This document shows, piece by piece, positions 18,651-28,016 of a stretch of 53,837 nucleotides of DNA. How positions within the stretch are numbered: position 1 is the first letter of the stretch; every line of letters begins with the position of its first letter. The notes under the pieces are model-generated. The model had not been told where the DNA came from. It worked only from the letters and a program-made list of their open reading frames with translations, and searched no databases. The stretch is from Acidimicrobiales bacterium MED-G01 (lineage in GTDB: Bacteria; Actinomycetota; Acidimicrobiia; Acidimicrobiales; Poriferisodalaceae), in the NCBI GenBank assembly GCA_002457435.1, contig NTLA01000004.1, positions 1 through 53,837 on the forward strand, in the 5' to 3' direction. The translations under genes and the position numbers were made by a program.

Positions 18651-18771
18651 GGCGCACTTGCTCCTGGTGTGGGGTTCCAATTGAGGAACGATGGTGGGGC
18701 GGTGTTGCGATCTGCCGTCAGTAAAGACTGCAGATATCGCAACCAGAACGAGTCCTTATGCTAGCGGCCTG

Positions 18772-19515
18772 TTACTCCGAAACGAAGCGGTCATGGATGC
18801 TTATATCGAACTCGTCTAACAGGGAGAGCTCTGCTCGCGATACTCCCCGACGTTGCAGAAGCTCGGGTCGGCGCTCCGCTGTGCGGGCTATGGCCATGGC
18901 GAGCCGCCATCTTTCGACACGACCGTGATCACCACTGACCAGGATTTCAGGCACTCTGAGGCCACGAAACTCCGCAGGTCGCGTCCACTGAGGATATTCA
19001 AGCAAATCGCCGTCAAAACTCTCTTCGGTAGTCGATAGGTCATTCCCAAGAACTCCCGGTACCAGGCGTGCAACAGTCTCAATCACCACCATCGCCGCAA
19101 ATTCTCCACCTGCAAGCACAAAGTCGCCGATTGAGAGTTCCTCATCAACGAGGCTGCCTCTAATTCGCTCATCCACTCCTTCGTATCGTCCACATAGGAG
19201 CGAAAACCCGTCCATATCAGCTAACTCCAGGGCCTTCTTCTGGTCGAAGCGTGCACCCCCTGGATCAAGCAAGATCAGTGGTTTGTGCGGATCGACTGCT
19301 TCCACCGCTTCGAAAACAGGTTCCGGCTTCAAAACCATCCCTGCTCCTCCCCCAAACGGTTTGTCATCAACCGTTTTGTGAGCATCTGTCGCAGTCATTC
19401 TCAGATCATGAACGCGAAGGTCAAGTAATCCAGTTTGTTGGCCTCTACCCAAAACACTAAGCGTCGCCATTTCGTCAACTGCTTCTGGGAAAATCGTAAA
19501 AACATCTATGCGCAT
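18772..19515 (-). CDS. trmD: tRNA (guanine-37-N1)-methyltransferase
   Basis: TrmD methylates G37 of tRNAs with G36 and prevents +1 frameshifting. The SPOUT-fold product (about 247 aa) begins MRIDVFTIFPEAVDEM and shows LRVHDLRMTATDAHKTVDDKPFGGGAGMVLKPEP. The trefoil-knot SAM site follows in LLCGRYEGVDERI and LSIGDFVLAGGE. The chain ends with EYPQWTRPAEFRGLRVPEILVSGDH. The ATG at 19515 lies four bases after the rimM stop and is chosen over the longer frame starting at 19554, which would overlap rimM by 35 bases. Confidence 0.94.
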   Translation of the reverse strand: MRIDVFTIFPEAVDEMATLSVLGRGQQTGLLDLRVHDLRMTATDAHKTVDDKPFGGGAGMVLKPEPVFEAVEAVDPHKPLILLDPGGARFDQKKALELADMDGFSLLCGRYEGVDERIRGSLVDEELSIGDFVLAGGEFAAMVVIETVARLVPGVLGNDLSTTEESFDGDLLEYPQWTRPAEFRGLRVPEILVSGDHGRVERWRLAMAIARTAERRPELLQRRGVSRAELSLLDEFDISIHDRFVSE

Positions 19516-19519
19516 CTCA

Positions 19520-19996
19520 TTAACCCAAATCAAACAAGCCGTCTGGCACATCAACGGTAACTAGCTTTGCTTCAAACTCGGTCACAAATGTAAGCGGTAT
19601 TAAGTGGCCGGTATCTAGCTCAAGAAGATCAGAGGCTGGGTTAGCGACGACTGCAACGACCGTTCCGCGACCTGTCCCGTCAAGTTCGCGAACAGTCGAG
19701 CCAATCAGTTCGTGAACCCACAGGACATCAGAGTCATCAATGGGAGAAGCCTTCAGAACCAGCCCACGTAAACTCTCGGCCTGAGTTCGAGTCTCGATGC
19801 CGTCAAACTTCACCAACCAACGATCTTGGTGCGGACGCGCCGCTGCAACCACCAGCTCCCCTAACGGGCTAAACAACGTAGTTCCTGGGTTGAGCCGTTC
19901 GACTCTATTGGTAATCAGTCGAACGACGACCTCGCCGCTCGTTCCGTGAGCACGACCGATAGTTCCGATTTCGAGTAGTTCCTCGGCATGTGACAT
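19520..19996 (-). CDS. rimM: 16S rRNA processing protein RimM
   Basis: RimM is an assembly factor for the 30S head that binds S19. The 158-residue product starts LLEIGTIGRAHGTSGEVVVRLITN (the IGRAHGxxGEV signature). It shows RLNPGTTLF and RPHQDRWLVKFDGIETRTQAESLRG of the N-terminal domain. The PRC-barrel half is seen in LWVHELIGSTV and ASDLLEL, ending in the typical IPLTFVTEFEAKLVTVDVPDGL. It sits between khpA and trmD, in the standard order. Confidence 0.92.
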   Translation of the reverse strand: MSHAEELLEIGTIGRAHGTSGEVVVRLITNRVERLNPGTTLFSPLGELVVAAARPHQDRWLVKFDGIETRTQAESLRGLVLKASPIDDSDVLWVHELIGSTVRELDGTGRGTVVAVVANPASDLLELDTGHLIPLTFVTEFEAKLVTVDVPDGLFDLG

Positions 19997-20027
19997 TGCT
20001 TGGCTCGTTACCTAGCCGAATCTGATT

Positions 20028-20282
20028 TCAATCGCTGAAGTCGACCTCGACATCAACGCCGTCCTTGACCGCTGCTGCCCTGACCAACGTGCGAATTGAG
20101 TTAGCTACACGACCACGTTTTCCTATTACGCGGCCAATGTCTTCCGAGCTCACTTTCGCCATCAAACTGATCTTCGTGTCGCTCTCTTCGATCTCGAGCT
20201 CAACCTGATCGGGGTGCTCAACGAGCTGGGCGATGAGGTAAAGCAACACCTCTTCGGCAGTAGTTCCTTCTTGGTCCGTCAT
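20028..20282 (-). CDS. khpA: KH-domain RNA-binding protein KhpA
   Basis: KhpA is a small single-KH protein that, with KhpB/EloR, binds many RNAs in Gram-positive bacteria. The 84-residue product holds one KH domain with the RNA-binding GxxG loop in [24 protein letters not shown], preceded by [20 protein letters not shown]. It overlaps the rpsP stop by four bases (ATGA) and precedes rimM, the invariant position of this gene in Actinobacteria. Confidence 0.88.
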   Translation of the reverse strand: MTDQEGTTAEEVLLYLIAQLVEHPDQVELEIEESDTKISLMAKVSSEDIGRVIGKRGRVANSIRTLVRAAAVKDGVDVEVDFSD

Positions 20283-20788
20283 GACTGCTCCTCGTCATCA
20301 CCGTCAGATACTGAATCGGCTTCTTCGTCTGTAGATTCGTTATCTTCCACGACCGCTACTTCATCATCTTGTGAAGTTTGCTCAATATCGTCTTGTGAAA
20401 TTTCTTCGATCTCTGCGCCTTCGCTTTCAGCTTCATTGGACTCATTGGACTCGGACGCCGGTGCACTGGGTTCTGGTTTCTTTAAGGAAGATTTGGTTCT
20501 TGGGGCCGGTGGGACAGGCGGGACAAACTGTTCGCCTTTGTAGTCAGCCCAGGCACCTGAGATCTTTAGAAGTTTCTGAACGGTTTCACTGGGTTGCGCT
20601 CCGTTTTGAAGCCAATGAACCGCGCGTTCATTGTCAATCTTGATAACGGACGGATCCAGACGGGGCTGATAGGTACCAATAATCTCGATAAAGCGCCCGT
20701 TTCGCGGCGATCTACTGTCAGCTGCAACAACTCGATAGGTTGGCTGCTTTTTCTTGCCCATGCGCATTAGACGCAGTCGTACGGCCAT
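20279..20788 (-). CDS. rpsP: 30S ribosomal protein S16 with acidic C-terminal tail
   Basis: S16 is an early 30S assembly protein. The first 80 residues are canonical: [46 protein letters not shown] and [21 protein letters not shown]. From about residue 85 the protein continues with a [10 protein letters not shown] block, then roughly 70 residues dominated by Glu, Asp, Ser and Asn. Actinobacterial S16 proteins are known to carry extensions, but this one is long and very acidic for a ribosomal protein. A GGAGAG lies about 12 bases upstream of the ATG, a rather long spacing. Confidence 0.93.
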   Translation of the reverse strand: MAVRLRLMRMGKKKQPTYRVVAADSRSPRNGRFIEIIGTYQPRLDPSVIKIDNERAVHWLQNGAQPSETVQKLLKISGAWADYKGEQFVPPVPPAPRTKSSLKKPEPSAPASESNESNEAESEGAEIEEISQDDIEQTSQDDEVAVVEDNESTDEEADSVSDGDDEEQS

Positions 20789-20949
20789 AGTTATTTAAGT
20801 CTCTCCGGGGTCATCTTGTCGAACTGGTTCACCACTCGGCGTCGCCGGCCCGAGGGTCGGTGGAGCGGTAAGGGAAGGCATTGCTCTAAGCCAGTAGAAA
20901 AGCTTATCGGTCTGGGGGCCAAACGAACACGCTCACCACCAAGGTCATC

Positions 20950-22389
20950 TCACTGACCTGGGAGCGTAAGGTCAAGATTAGCTATGTCTAGCTTCGGCAC
21001 ATTGGGATCGCCCTTAGGTTGAACTCGACTATTCCCTCCTTTCTTGGAGCCCTTTTTCCCTTTCTTTGCTTTCTTTCCCTTCGATTTACGTGAACTGCTT
21101 TTAGACCCGAGACCAGCCATACCTTTCATCGTCTTGCGCATCTCTTTGAACTGCTTGAGCAAGTTACTGACTTGAGTCGGTGTCGTCCCACTCCCGTCAG
21201 CTATCCGTGCTCGGCGAGAACCGTCAACAACATCAGGGTTGTTGCGCTCATTTGGGGTCATCGAAAGAACGATGGCTTCGAGCCGATCAATCTCCCTTTC
21301 ATCAATGCTTGCGTTCTTCATCTCCTTCGGTACCCCAGGCATCATCGACACGATGCTTGACAGGTCTCCCATTTGCCTTACTTGGCGGAGCTGATCAACG
21401 AAGTCATCAAGGGTGAATGTTCCTTCAAGGAGCCTCTGGGCTGCTTCTTCGGCCGCTTCTTGTTCAAAGACTTCTTCGGCCTTTTCGATAAGTGTCAGGA
21501 CGTCACCCATTCCAAGGATGCGTTCCGCCATCCGGTCCGGATGAAACTGGCCGAAATCTTCAAGCTTCTCACCAGTCGAAGCAAAGGCAATCGGTCGACC
21601 CACTACTTCCTTAACCGAGAGCGCGGCACCACCGCGGGCGTCGCCGTCGAGTTTTGTGAGAATGATCCCATCTAGCTCGAGAGTCGCGTGGAACGTTTCA
21701 GCGGTATTAACCGCATCCTGACCGGTCATCGCGTCGACCACGAGGAAAGTGTGATCGGGCTCTACCGCATCAGAAATCTGCGCTATCTCATCCATTAACG
21801 CACCGTCAACAGCTAAACGACCTGCTGTGTCAACAATGAGAACGTCTCGTCCGGTCAGATGCGCTTCCTCTAAGCCTTTTTGTGCCGCATCTATGGGGTT
21901 GGTCGCAGAACTAGAAACAGGAACGTCTATCTGTTGGCCCAGCGTCTCCAACTGTTCAACAGCAGCCGGACGTTGGAGGTCAGCTCCGACGAGCAAGGGG
22001 TTTCTTCCCTGAGATTTAAACCATCGAGCCAATTTCGCCGACGATGTGGTTTTTCCTGAACCCTGCAATCCGGCCATGAGGATAACGGTGGGAGGTTTCT
22101 TTGAATAAGACAGTTGAAAGGACTCTCCGCCCAAGATTGCTGTCAGTTCCTCGTTTACGATCTTCACGACCTGTTGTCCGGGAGTCAGGCTCTGCGTTAC
22201 TTCGCTATCAAGGCATCGGGTTTGGGTCCGCTCCACAAAACGTTTTACGACATTGAAGTGAACGTCGGCTTCTAACAGGGCCAGGCGAATTTCACGCATG
22301 GCTTCAGCCACATCGCTCTCATCTAGGCGGCCTTTTCCTTTTAGACGGCCAAGGATTCCATCGAAACGATCTGTAAGTGATTCGAACAT
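20950..22389 (-). CDS. ffh: Signal recognition particle protein Ffh (SRP54)
   Basis: Ffh binds signal sequences and SRP RNA and docks with FtsY. The 479-residue protein has the N helical bundle (FESLTDRFDGILGRLKGKG). Its GTPase domain carries GLQGSGKTTSSAKLA (P-loop, near 107), DTAGRLAVD, TKLDGDARGGAALS and PIAFASTGEKLEDF. The Met-rich M domain (about 300-430) includes FVDQLRQVRQMGDLSSIVSMMPG and the RRARIADGSG SRP-RNA binding helix. It ends with a Lys-rich tail. The 161-bp spacer downstream (20789-20949) shows no gene; it leads into rpsP. Confidence 0.95.
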   Translation of the reverse strand: MFESLTDRFDGILGRLKGKGRLDESDVAEAMREIRLALLEADVHFNVVKRFVERTQTRCLDSEVTQSLTPGQQVVKIVNEELTAILGGESFQLSYSKKPPTVILMAGLQGSGKTTSSAKLARWFKSQGRNPLLVGADLQRPAAVEQLETLGQQIDVPVSSSATNPIDAAQKGLEEAHLTGRDVLIVDTAGRLAVDGALMDEIAQISDAVEPDHTFLVVDAMTGQDAVNTAETFHATLELDGIILTKLDGDARGGAALSVKEVVGRPIAFASTGEKLEDFGQFHPDRMAERILGMGDVLTLIEKAEEVFEQEAAEEAAQRLLEGTFTLDDFVDQLRQVRQMGDLSSIVSMMPGVPKEMKNASIDEREIDRLEAIVLSMTPNERNNPDVVDGSRRARIADGSGTTPTQVSNLLKQFKEMRKTMKGMAGLGSKSSSRKSKGKKAKKGKKGSKKGGNSRVQPKGDPNVPKLDIANLDLTLPGQ

Positions 22390-22437
22390 AGGCTTTGTCA
22401 GGCTATCTGCGCTGGTTTGTTGCTCTTGTTGGGGTTT

Positions 22438-23550
22438 CTAATCATCGCCAAACAGTGCTTCTACAAATAGCTCCGGGTCGAAGTCAATTAGGTCAAGGTC
22501 ACCTTCCCCTAAGCCGACTAGCTTCACGGGCAAGTCCAGTTCCCTTTCAACTGCGAAGACGATTCCGCCCTTTGCAGAGCCATCAAGTTTGGTGAGGACA
22601 ACTCCGGTAACACCTACGGCCTCCGTGAACTCTTTGGCTTGGCTGAGTCCGTTCTGGCCAGTTGTGGCATCGATCACCAATAGGACTTCGGAAACTTCGC
22701 CCGGCCCACGATCCGCTACTCTCCGAACTTTCGCAAGCTCTTCCATCAGATTCACTTTGTTGTGAAGACGTCCCGCCGTGTCTGCAAGCACAATGTCAAC
22801 CTCGCGAGCTAAAGCGGCCTCAGCTGAGTCGTAAATCACTGAACTCGGATCTGCGCCCTCGCTGCCGCGAACAAAATCCGCACCGCACATCTGAGCCCAT
22901 TTTTCAAGTTGTTCAGCGGCAGCGGCCCGAAATGTGTCACCTGCAGCGAGCAGCACATCCAGTCCATCATCGGTCAGTCTGCGCGCGACCTTGCCAATCG
23001 AAGTTGTCTTCCCGACGCCATTAACCCCAACGAACAACCAGACAGTTACTGCCCCTTGCGATGCAGTTAACGACAACTTTCTATCCCGGGAAAGGTCGCT
23101 CTTCATCTGAGCCTTTAAGGCCTCAAGTAAATCGGCTCCTTTTTCTAACTTCTCCGCTTCAGCCGTATCTCGAAGCCGGCTGACCAAGTCCAACGTGGTG
23201 TCCACTCCGACATCGGCCAGTATTAATACTTCTTCAAGCTCCTCCCACATCGAAGAATTGACTGACTCTTCACGAATACCGCTTAACCGAGCCGAAATCA
23301 TTCCCCGTGCTTTAGACAGTCGTTCCCTCATGGAACCGGAAGGGAGCTCCTCCTCTCGACCTGAGGTCGCTCGCGTCTCCTGAACATCGTCGTCTGAGTG
23401 CTCGAAACCTCGGCCTTCTCCTACTTCGGTTCCTACCGAATCAGCTAGCCGGCTGCGCTGGCGATTTGTCCACGTTCGATGGGCCCAAGGCAAAAAAGCC
23501 AGTGCCAACATCACCGCGACAAAAATGATTATGAGTAAGGACGTATTCAC
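22438..23550 (-). CDS. ftsY: SRP receptor FtsY
   Basis: FtsY is the membrane-associated SRP receptor GTPase. The 370-residue protein opens with a hydrophobic segment (LLIIIFVAVMLALAFLPW) that could anchor it, as in several Actinobacteria. A charged acidic A-like linker follows, then the NG domain with GVNGVGKTTSIGKVARR, the DTAGRLHNKVNLMEEL motif, VLTKLDGSAKGGI and KLVGLGEGDLDLIDFDPE. Initiation is at GTG (23550). It lies between smc and ffh, the classical smc-ftsY-ffh order. Confidence 0.94.
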   Translation of the reverse strand: MNTSLLIIIFVAVMLALAFLPWAHRTWTNRQRSRLADSVGTEVGEGRGFEHSDDDVQETRATSGREEELPSGSMRERLSKARGMISARLSGIREESVNSSMWEELEEVLILADVGVDTTLDLVSRLRDTAEAEKLEKGADLLEALKAQMKSDLSRDRKLSLTASQGAVTVWLFVGVNGVGKTTSIGKVARRLTDDGLDVLLAAGDTFRAAAAEQLEKWAQMCGADFVRGSEGADPSSVIYDSAEAALAREVDIVLADTAGRLHNKVNLMEELAKVRRVADRGPGEVSEVLLVIDATTGQNGLSQAKEFTEAVGVTGVVLTKLDGSAKGGIVFAVERELDLPVKLVGLGEGDLDLIDFDPELFVEALFGDD

Positions 23551-23597
23551 CGTGACTGAAAGCTACAAAACAATTCAAGACTTCGTCGGCATCGCAG

Positions 23598-26500
23598 TTA
23601 GGAAGCAACCTTTTCGCTTAGTACTCGAGAGGAACCGCCCGGAGCCATCGATACCCCGTAAAGAACATCAGCCGCCTCCATTGTTCGCTTCTGATGTGTG
23701 ACGATCAGTAGTTGGGCCTCCAGCCGGAATTCGGATACGAGATCAAGGAACCGGTGCAGGTTGATGTCATCAAGGGCTGCCTCAACTTCATCCATTACAT
23801 AGAACGGCGAAGGGCGACTACGGAAGATGGCGAAGAGGAATGCTAGAGCCGTCAAAGAGCGCTCGCCCCCAGATAGTAGAGAGAGTTTTCGCACGTTCTT
23901 TCCGGATGGCTTTGCTTCCAACTCAATACCAGTTTCAAGCATTTGATCAGGGTGCGTCAGACTTAATTTCCCTTCACCACCCGGGAAAAGCGTTGAAAAG
24001 ATCTGTTTGAAATTGTCTGCTACATCCGCGAACGCAGCCTCGAAGACGTCGACTATTTCAGTATCGACAGCGGTAATGACTTTATTTAATTCTCTTCGAC
24101 CACTCCGAACGTCTTCTAATTGTTCCGCGACAAAGTCGTGCCGTTCTTTAAGCGCTTCATATTCCTGCAACGCCAACGGGTTTATAGGACCCATTCGACG
24201 CAGATCACTTTCGAGTTCTCGAACCCGCGCTGCGGGAGTAACAGATTCGTCTAGCGTCGGTTCCGGCGCAGCCAACGCCTCGTCTGAATCAGCGTTCAAA
24301 TCATTGCGAAGCATTTCTCGCAAGTTGTCAGCCTTAAATCTGCGTTCAGTTTCTGCTATCTCGTTGGAGGCTGCAATCTCCTGCGTCTCATTCAATCTCT
24401 TCTCAAGGGATGATCTCTCTCTGCGCAGCCCTTCTAAGCGATCAGCGACAAGCCTCACTTCTGCAGACAATTCAGTGCGTCTGTCACGTAATAACCCAAC
24501 CTGTTTTTCTAAGGCACCAAGTCGTTGTTCAAGCAGACCGCGTAACGCTTTGAGAGCCGTCAAAGATTCTTCGACTCGTCTAAGCCGATCCGTTTGTTCG
24601 ACAGCTTGCGGATCATTCGCTGCAAGCAAACTGCTGATCTCGTTTCTGCGGTCTTCAACCCGTTTCCTTTGTTGCTCAAGTGCCTTTTCGTTCGTTTCAA
24701 GCTCTGCGCGAGCTTGAGTCGCTGCTCGGATCCGGCCTTCCAGATCCCGCCTTTGAGTGTGGGCATCCGTAACTGCCGACCGTTCTAGAGTCTCGGCCGC
24801 TTCCAGCTCGAGTAAGCGCCCTTCTAGTTCAGTCACCCTAGGTTGATCCCGGTCTAATGCTTGGCGTAGCTCAGCTATCCGCGTCTCAAGGATTTTTCGC
24901 TCCGAATCCAAATCTCGGCGCTGCCGTTGAACCTTGTCGATTCCGTCAGCGGATCGCGTCAATAGATCGTCGTTGCCTTCGAGATGCGATAGTGCTTCAG
25001 AGAACCGAGCTTGGGTATCTCGTTGTCTAGATTCTGCTACCTGCCATTCCACCTCCGCAGCTTCTCTTCTGGCAGTCGCCAACTGAACTTGGTCTCGTGC
25101 GTCTTCTAGGGCAGCGATGGTAGAGGCGTCGTCCCCAGACCTGACACTCCATCCATTGGGTCCGCAACAATGCCCACTTGCCGTCACAACTGTCAGTCCC
25201 GGATGCTGTTCAGCAAGGTCCATCGCTTCAGACCATCCGCCTGCAACGCATACGGCAGCAGCTAGGAGAGAATCAAGAAGGGGATCAAGTTGGGGTGTTT
25301 TCCCGGCTACACGGCCGCGAAGGAGATCCCCTCGCTCCGGTGTTTTCGTCACCACATAGGGACTTTTTATTGCCAGGACTGAGCCGTTCGCTTTAGACGC
25401 GCCCAGCCGTTCTAACGCCATTCTGGCGGTCCTTACATCTTCGACAACCACAGAGGCGAGAACTGAGCCGAGTGCCGCTTCTACTGCTGTCTCCCAACCT
25501 GGTTCAACGTCAATTAATTCACCCAGGACACCTACGACGCCCTCAATTTCTTTTACTTGTTGAAATCCCGAACTTTCACGGGCAGCCGCAATAGCTAATT
25601 CAAGGGCTTCAACTCTTGCAGACCAGGTCTGTTCATCTTTCATTGCTGATTGTTGTTCATCAACTACCGCAGCCAAAGAAACGGCGGCAGAGTCCGCTTC
25701 TTTTTGGCTTCGATCTACGTCTTGGACCATGGCCGCTTCGACGCTCGAAGCCGAGGCCAAACTGATCTGCAATTCATCAAGGTGTTGTTCTGCCTCAGAG
25801 ATTTCAGCGGCCAGTTGTTCTACTCGCTTGGCGAGGCGATCTTGCTCTGCTGTGAGCCGTTCAAGTCCCCGTCTTAGCGGACCCAATTCGCCTTTTACTT
25901 CGGCCGCTCTTTTGGCCGCATCGAGTCCGACAAGCGGAGCATCAATTTCCAATGATTCTGCCTCGTCGGTCAACTCTGCCTCAGTCTCGGAAAGCTCGAC
26001 CAGTTGCCTCTTAATGCTCTCCTCACGGCTCGTTATGTCAGCGAGCTCATCTGACAATCGCGATGATTCCGCTTCAAGAGTCAGAGCTACGTCAGCAGCA
26101 AGAAGCGACCCTCGGTCTCGTTCTGTCGTTCGGGAACGTTCATCGACCAGGGCAATCAAGCCTCGACATCTCTCTCTGAGAGACTCGACTCTGGGTAGCA
26201 GGTCCATGCCCTGGTCACCGGCTGCTGTCAGTTGTGCTTCCGAAGCAGTTATCTCGATATCAAGTCCTGCTAGTTCTCCACGCAATCTCACTTGTTCGGC
26301 GTTTGTTTCGAGGATCTGTTCTTTTGCTGCAGCTTGAGCCGTTTCGAGAGTTCGAATTTCCTTACCTGTTAGATAGAGCCGGATTGATCTGAGTTCTTCA
26401 GCTACCGACCCATGCCGTTTTGCCGCGTCCGCTTGTTTCTCGAGCGGACGCAACTGACGACGAACTTCCTTTTGGAGATCTTGAAGCCGTGTCATGTTGG

Positions 26501-27056
26501 CTTCTGTCGCGGCTAGCCGACGCTCTGCTCGTTCTTTTCGTCGCCGATATTTGAGAATCCCGGCTGCTTCTTCAACTATCGCACGTCGATCTTCCGGCCT
26601 TGAATTTAGAACCTGGTCTATCTGACCTTGAGCCACAATGACGTGTTGTTGTCGACCTACTCCGGCATCACTCAATAGTTCTTGAATATCAAGCAGACGA
26701 CAGGGAACTCCGTTAAGTGAGTACTCAGAATCTCCTGAGCGATACAAGGTCCTTGTAACGGTCACTTCCGTGAACTCGATTGGCAAAGAGCCAGAGGAGT
26801 TATCAATCACAAGACTGACCTCGGCGCGCCCAAGCGCTGGGCGGTCTGGGGTGCCAGCAAAGACGACATCCTCCATTTTTCCCGATCGCACCGTGCTCGG
26901 CCCCTGAGCACCTAGAACCCATGCCACGGCGTCAACAACGTTGGATTTACCGCTGCCGTTAGGACCAACTACAACAGTCACTCCTGGCTCGAATTCCAAC
27001 ATTGTTGGGTCAGCAAAGGACTTGAAGCCCTTCATGGTGAGCGACTTTAGGAACAC
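23598..27056 (-). CDS. smc: Chromosome segregation protein SMC
   Basis: SMC forms the condensin ring with ScpA/ScpB. The protein (about 1152 aa from the GTG at 27056) begins with FLKSLTMKGFKSFADPT and Walker A VVGPNGSGKSNVVDAV. There is a first coiled coil, a hinge around residues 500-640 (EIEGVVGVLGELIDVEPGW), and a second coiled coil. The C-terminal head carries KLSLLSGGERSLTALAFLFA (signature) and PFYVMDEVEAALDDINL (Walker B and D-loop). The frame continues upstream to 27107, but the GTG start fits the family N-terminus and has a weak AGG nearby. It precedes ftsY by 47 bases. Confidence 0.94.
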   Translation of the reverse strand: MFLKSLTMKGFKSFADPTMLEFEPGVTVVVGPNGSGKSNVVDAVAWVLGAQGPSTVRSGKMEDVVFAGTPDRPALGRAEVSLVIDNSSGSLPIEFTEVTVTRTLYRSGDSEYSLNGVPCRLLDIQELLSDAGVGRQQHVIVAQGQIDQVLNSRPEDRRAIVEEAAGILKYRRRKERAERRLAATEANMTRLQDLQKEVRRQLRPLEKQADAAKRHGSVAEELRSIRLYLTGKEIRTLETAQAAAKEQILETNAEQVRLRGELAGLDIEITASEAQLTAAGDQGMDLLPRVESLRERCRGLIALVDERSRTTERDRGSLLAADVALTLEAESSRLSDELADITSREESIKRQLVELSETEAELTDEAESLEIDAPLVGLDAAKRAAEVKGELGPLRRGLERLTAEQDRLAKRVEQLAAEISEAEQHLDELQISLASASSVEAAMVQDVDRSQKEADSAAVSLAAVVDEQQSAMKDEQTWSARVEALELAIAAARESSGFQQVKEIEGVVGVLGELIDVEPGWETAVEAALGSVLASVVVEDVRTARMALERLGASKANGSVLAIKSPYVVTKTPERGDLLRGRVAGKTPQLDPLLDSLLAAAVCVAGGWSEAMDLAEQHPGLTVVTASGHCCGPNGWSVRSGDDASTIAALEDARDQVQLATARREAAEVEWQVAESRQRDTQARFSEALSHLEGNDDLLTRSADGIDKVQRQRRDLDSERKILETRIAELRQALDRDQPRVTELEGRLLELEAAETLERSAVTDAHTQRRDLEGRIRAATQARAELETNEKALEQQRKRVEDRRNEISSLLAANDPQAVEQTDRLRRVEESLTALKALRGLLEQRLGALEKQVGLLRDRRTELSAEVRLVADRLEGLRRERSSLEKRLNETQEIAASNEIAETERRFKADNLREMLRNDLNADSDEALAAPEPTLDESVTPAARVRELESDLRRMGPINPLALQEYEALKERHDFVAEQLEDVRSGRRELNKVITAVDTEIVDVFEAAFADVADNFKQIFSTLFPGGEGKLSLTHPDQMLETGIELEAKPSGKNVRKLSLLSGGERSLTALAFLFAIFRSRPSPFYVMDEVEAALDDINLHRFLDLVSEFRLEAQLLIVTHQKRTMEAADVLYGVSMAPGGSSRVLSEKVAS

Positions 27057-27185
27057 TAGTAATGACCTAACCGGAGAACGACGTGGCGCCACCAATACCA
27101 GTGGCACTCCGACATAATGCCCTCTAGCTGACGAACATTGGTTGACCCTTAGCCAGGTATTTGATTTACGCGAAAGTTTTGCCTT

Positions 27186-28016
27186 CTAGACCTGATAATC
27201 ACAGTAGTAGTGGGTAGATCCACCGACCCTCGCCGTAAGCACATCTCCACGGCCGTTCTTGCTTCGTTCCCCACCGCGACCGTATACCTCCAGATACTCG
27301 TCATATCCTCCAGGTTGACCGAAAACATCACAGCTTCCGTCAAGACCGACTCCACGATGTTTCACGGCATTGTGGATCGTCTCGACGATCGCCCTATATA
27401 GCCGGCGAATTTCTTGGGTGATTAGCTGATCCGCGATTCTGTCGTGGCGAAGCAACGCCGCGTGAAGAATTTCGTCACTGTAGATCGGCCCTAACCCAAC
27501 AATGAACGTTTGGTCCATCAAAAGGGGTCGTAATTTAGTGTTGTGTTCCAACAATCGACGTCCGAAATCAGTCCACGAAATAGGCTCGTCAACGGGGTCG
27601 AAGCCGATCTCCGCAACTTCCGGAAAGACTTGGCCCATATCTTCAGCATCGACCAAGGTCGCGGTTGCGCTTTTGTCATTATCGATGAGCCGTAGCTGGC
27701 CTTTTTGTGTGAAGCCGATAATTAGCTGGGTGTCCGGGTCTCGATCATCTTTGTTCGCAGCTCTTTGCAATGATCCTCCCGCACCAAGATTGATAACCAA
27801 CGATTGGCCATTTCCTACTTCCAGACAAAGCAGCATGCCCACACGTTTCACAGCCGAAATCTTGCGCCCGGACAAAGCTTTCGTCAGGCCTGTTTTGTTG
27901 GCCTGACCGGGGATCAACCGTTTAGGTCCGATCACATCTATTTCTTTGATTTTCAGGCCACCCACTTCCCGATCTAGATCACGGCGAGCGGTTTCGAGTT
28001 CAGGCAGTTCCAACAT
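27186..28016 (-). CDS. Degenerate Fpg/Nei (MutM)-family protein lacking key catalytic residues
   Basis: Position (between rnc and smc, where Mycobacterium has fpg) and fold place this 276-residue protein in the formamidopyrimidine-DNA glycosylase family. The N-terminus reads MLELPELETARRDL, whereas active MutM begins with Pro-Glu-Leu-Pro-Glu. The nucleophilic proline is therefore Leu here. By hand alignment the conserved Lys57 (RRxKYLLLEL) is Met (KRVGMLLCLEV) and the H2TH-region Asn168 (VGxGNIY) is Pro (VGLGPIYSDE). The zinc finger has lost three of four cysteines (GGERSKNG; THYYCDYQ), and Arg258 is Gly. It may be a DNA-binding pseudoenzyme. The ATG at 28016 overlaps the rnc stop region. Confidence 0.8.
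   Translation of the reverse strand: MLELPELETARRDLDREVGGLKIKEIDVIGPKRLIPGQANKTGLTKALSGRKISAVKRVGMLLCLEVGNGQSLVINLGAGGSLQRAANKDDRDPDTQLIIGFTQKGQLRLIDNDKSATATLVDAEDMGQVFPEVAEIGFDPVDEPISWTDFGRRLLEHNTKLRPLLMDQTFIVGLGPIYSDEILHAALLRHDRIADQLITQEIRRLYRAIVETIHNAVKHRGVGLDGSCDVFGQPGGYDEYLEVYGRGGERSKNGRGDVLTARVGGSTHYYCDYQV

Noticed and set aside
20845-20865. CCGGCCC/GGGTCGG stem in the ffh-rpsP spacer as a terminator
   Set aside because: The loop is too short, the pairing contains a mismatch and no U-tract follows on either strand.
24007-24717. 236-aa plus-strand ORF opposite smc
   Set aside because: A Ser/Arg/Leu-rich shadow of the SMC coding strand. No start site, domain or spacing supports it.
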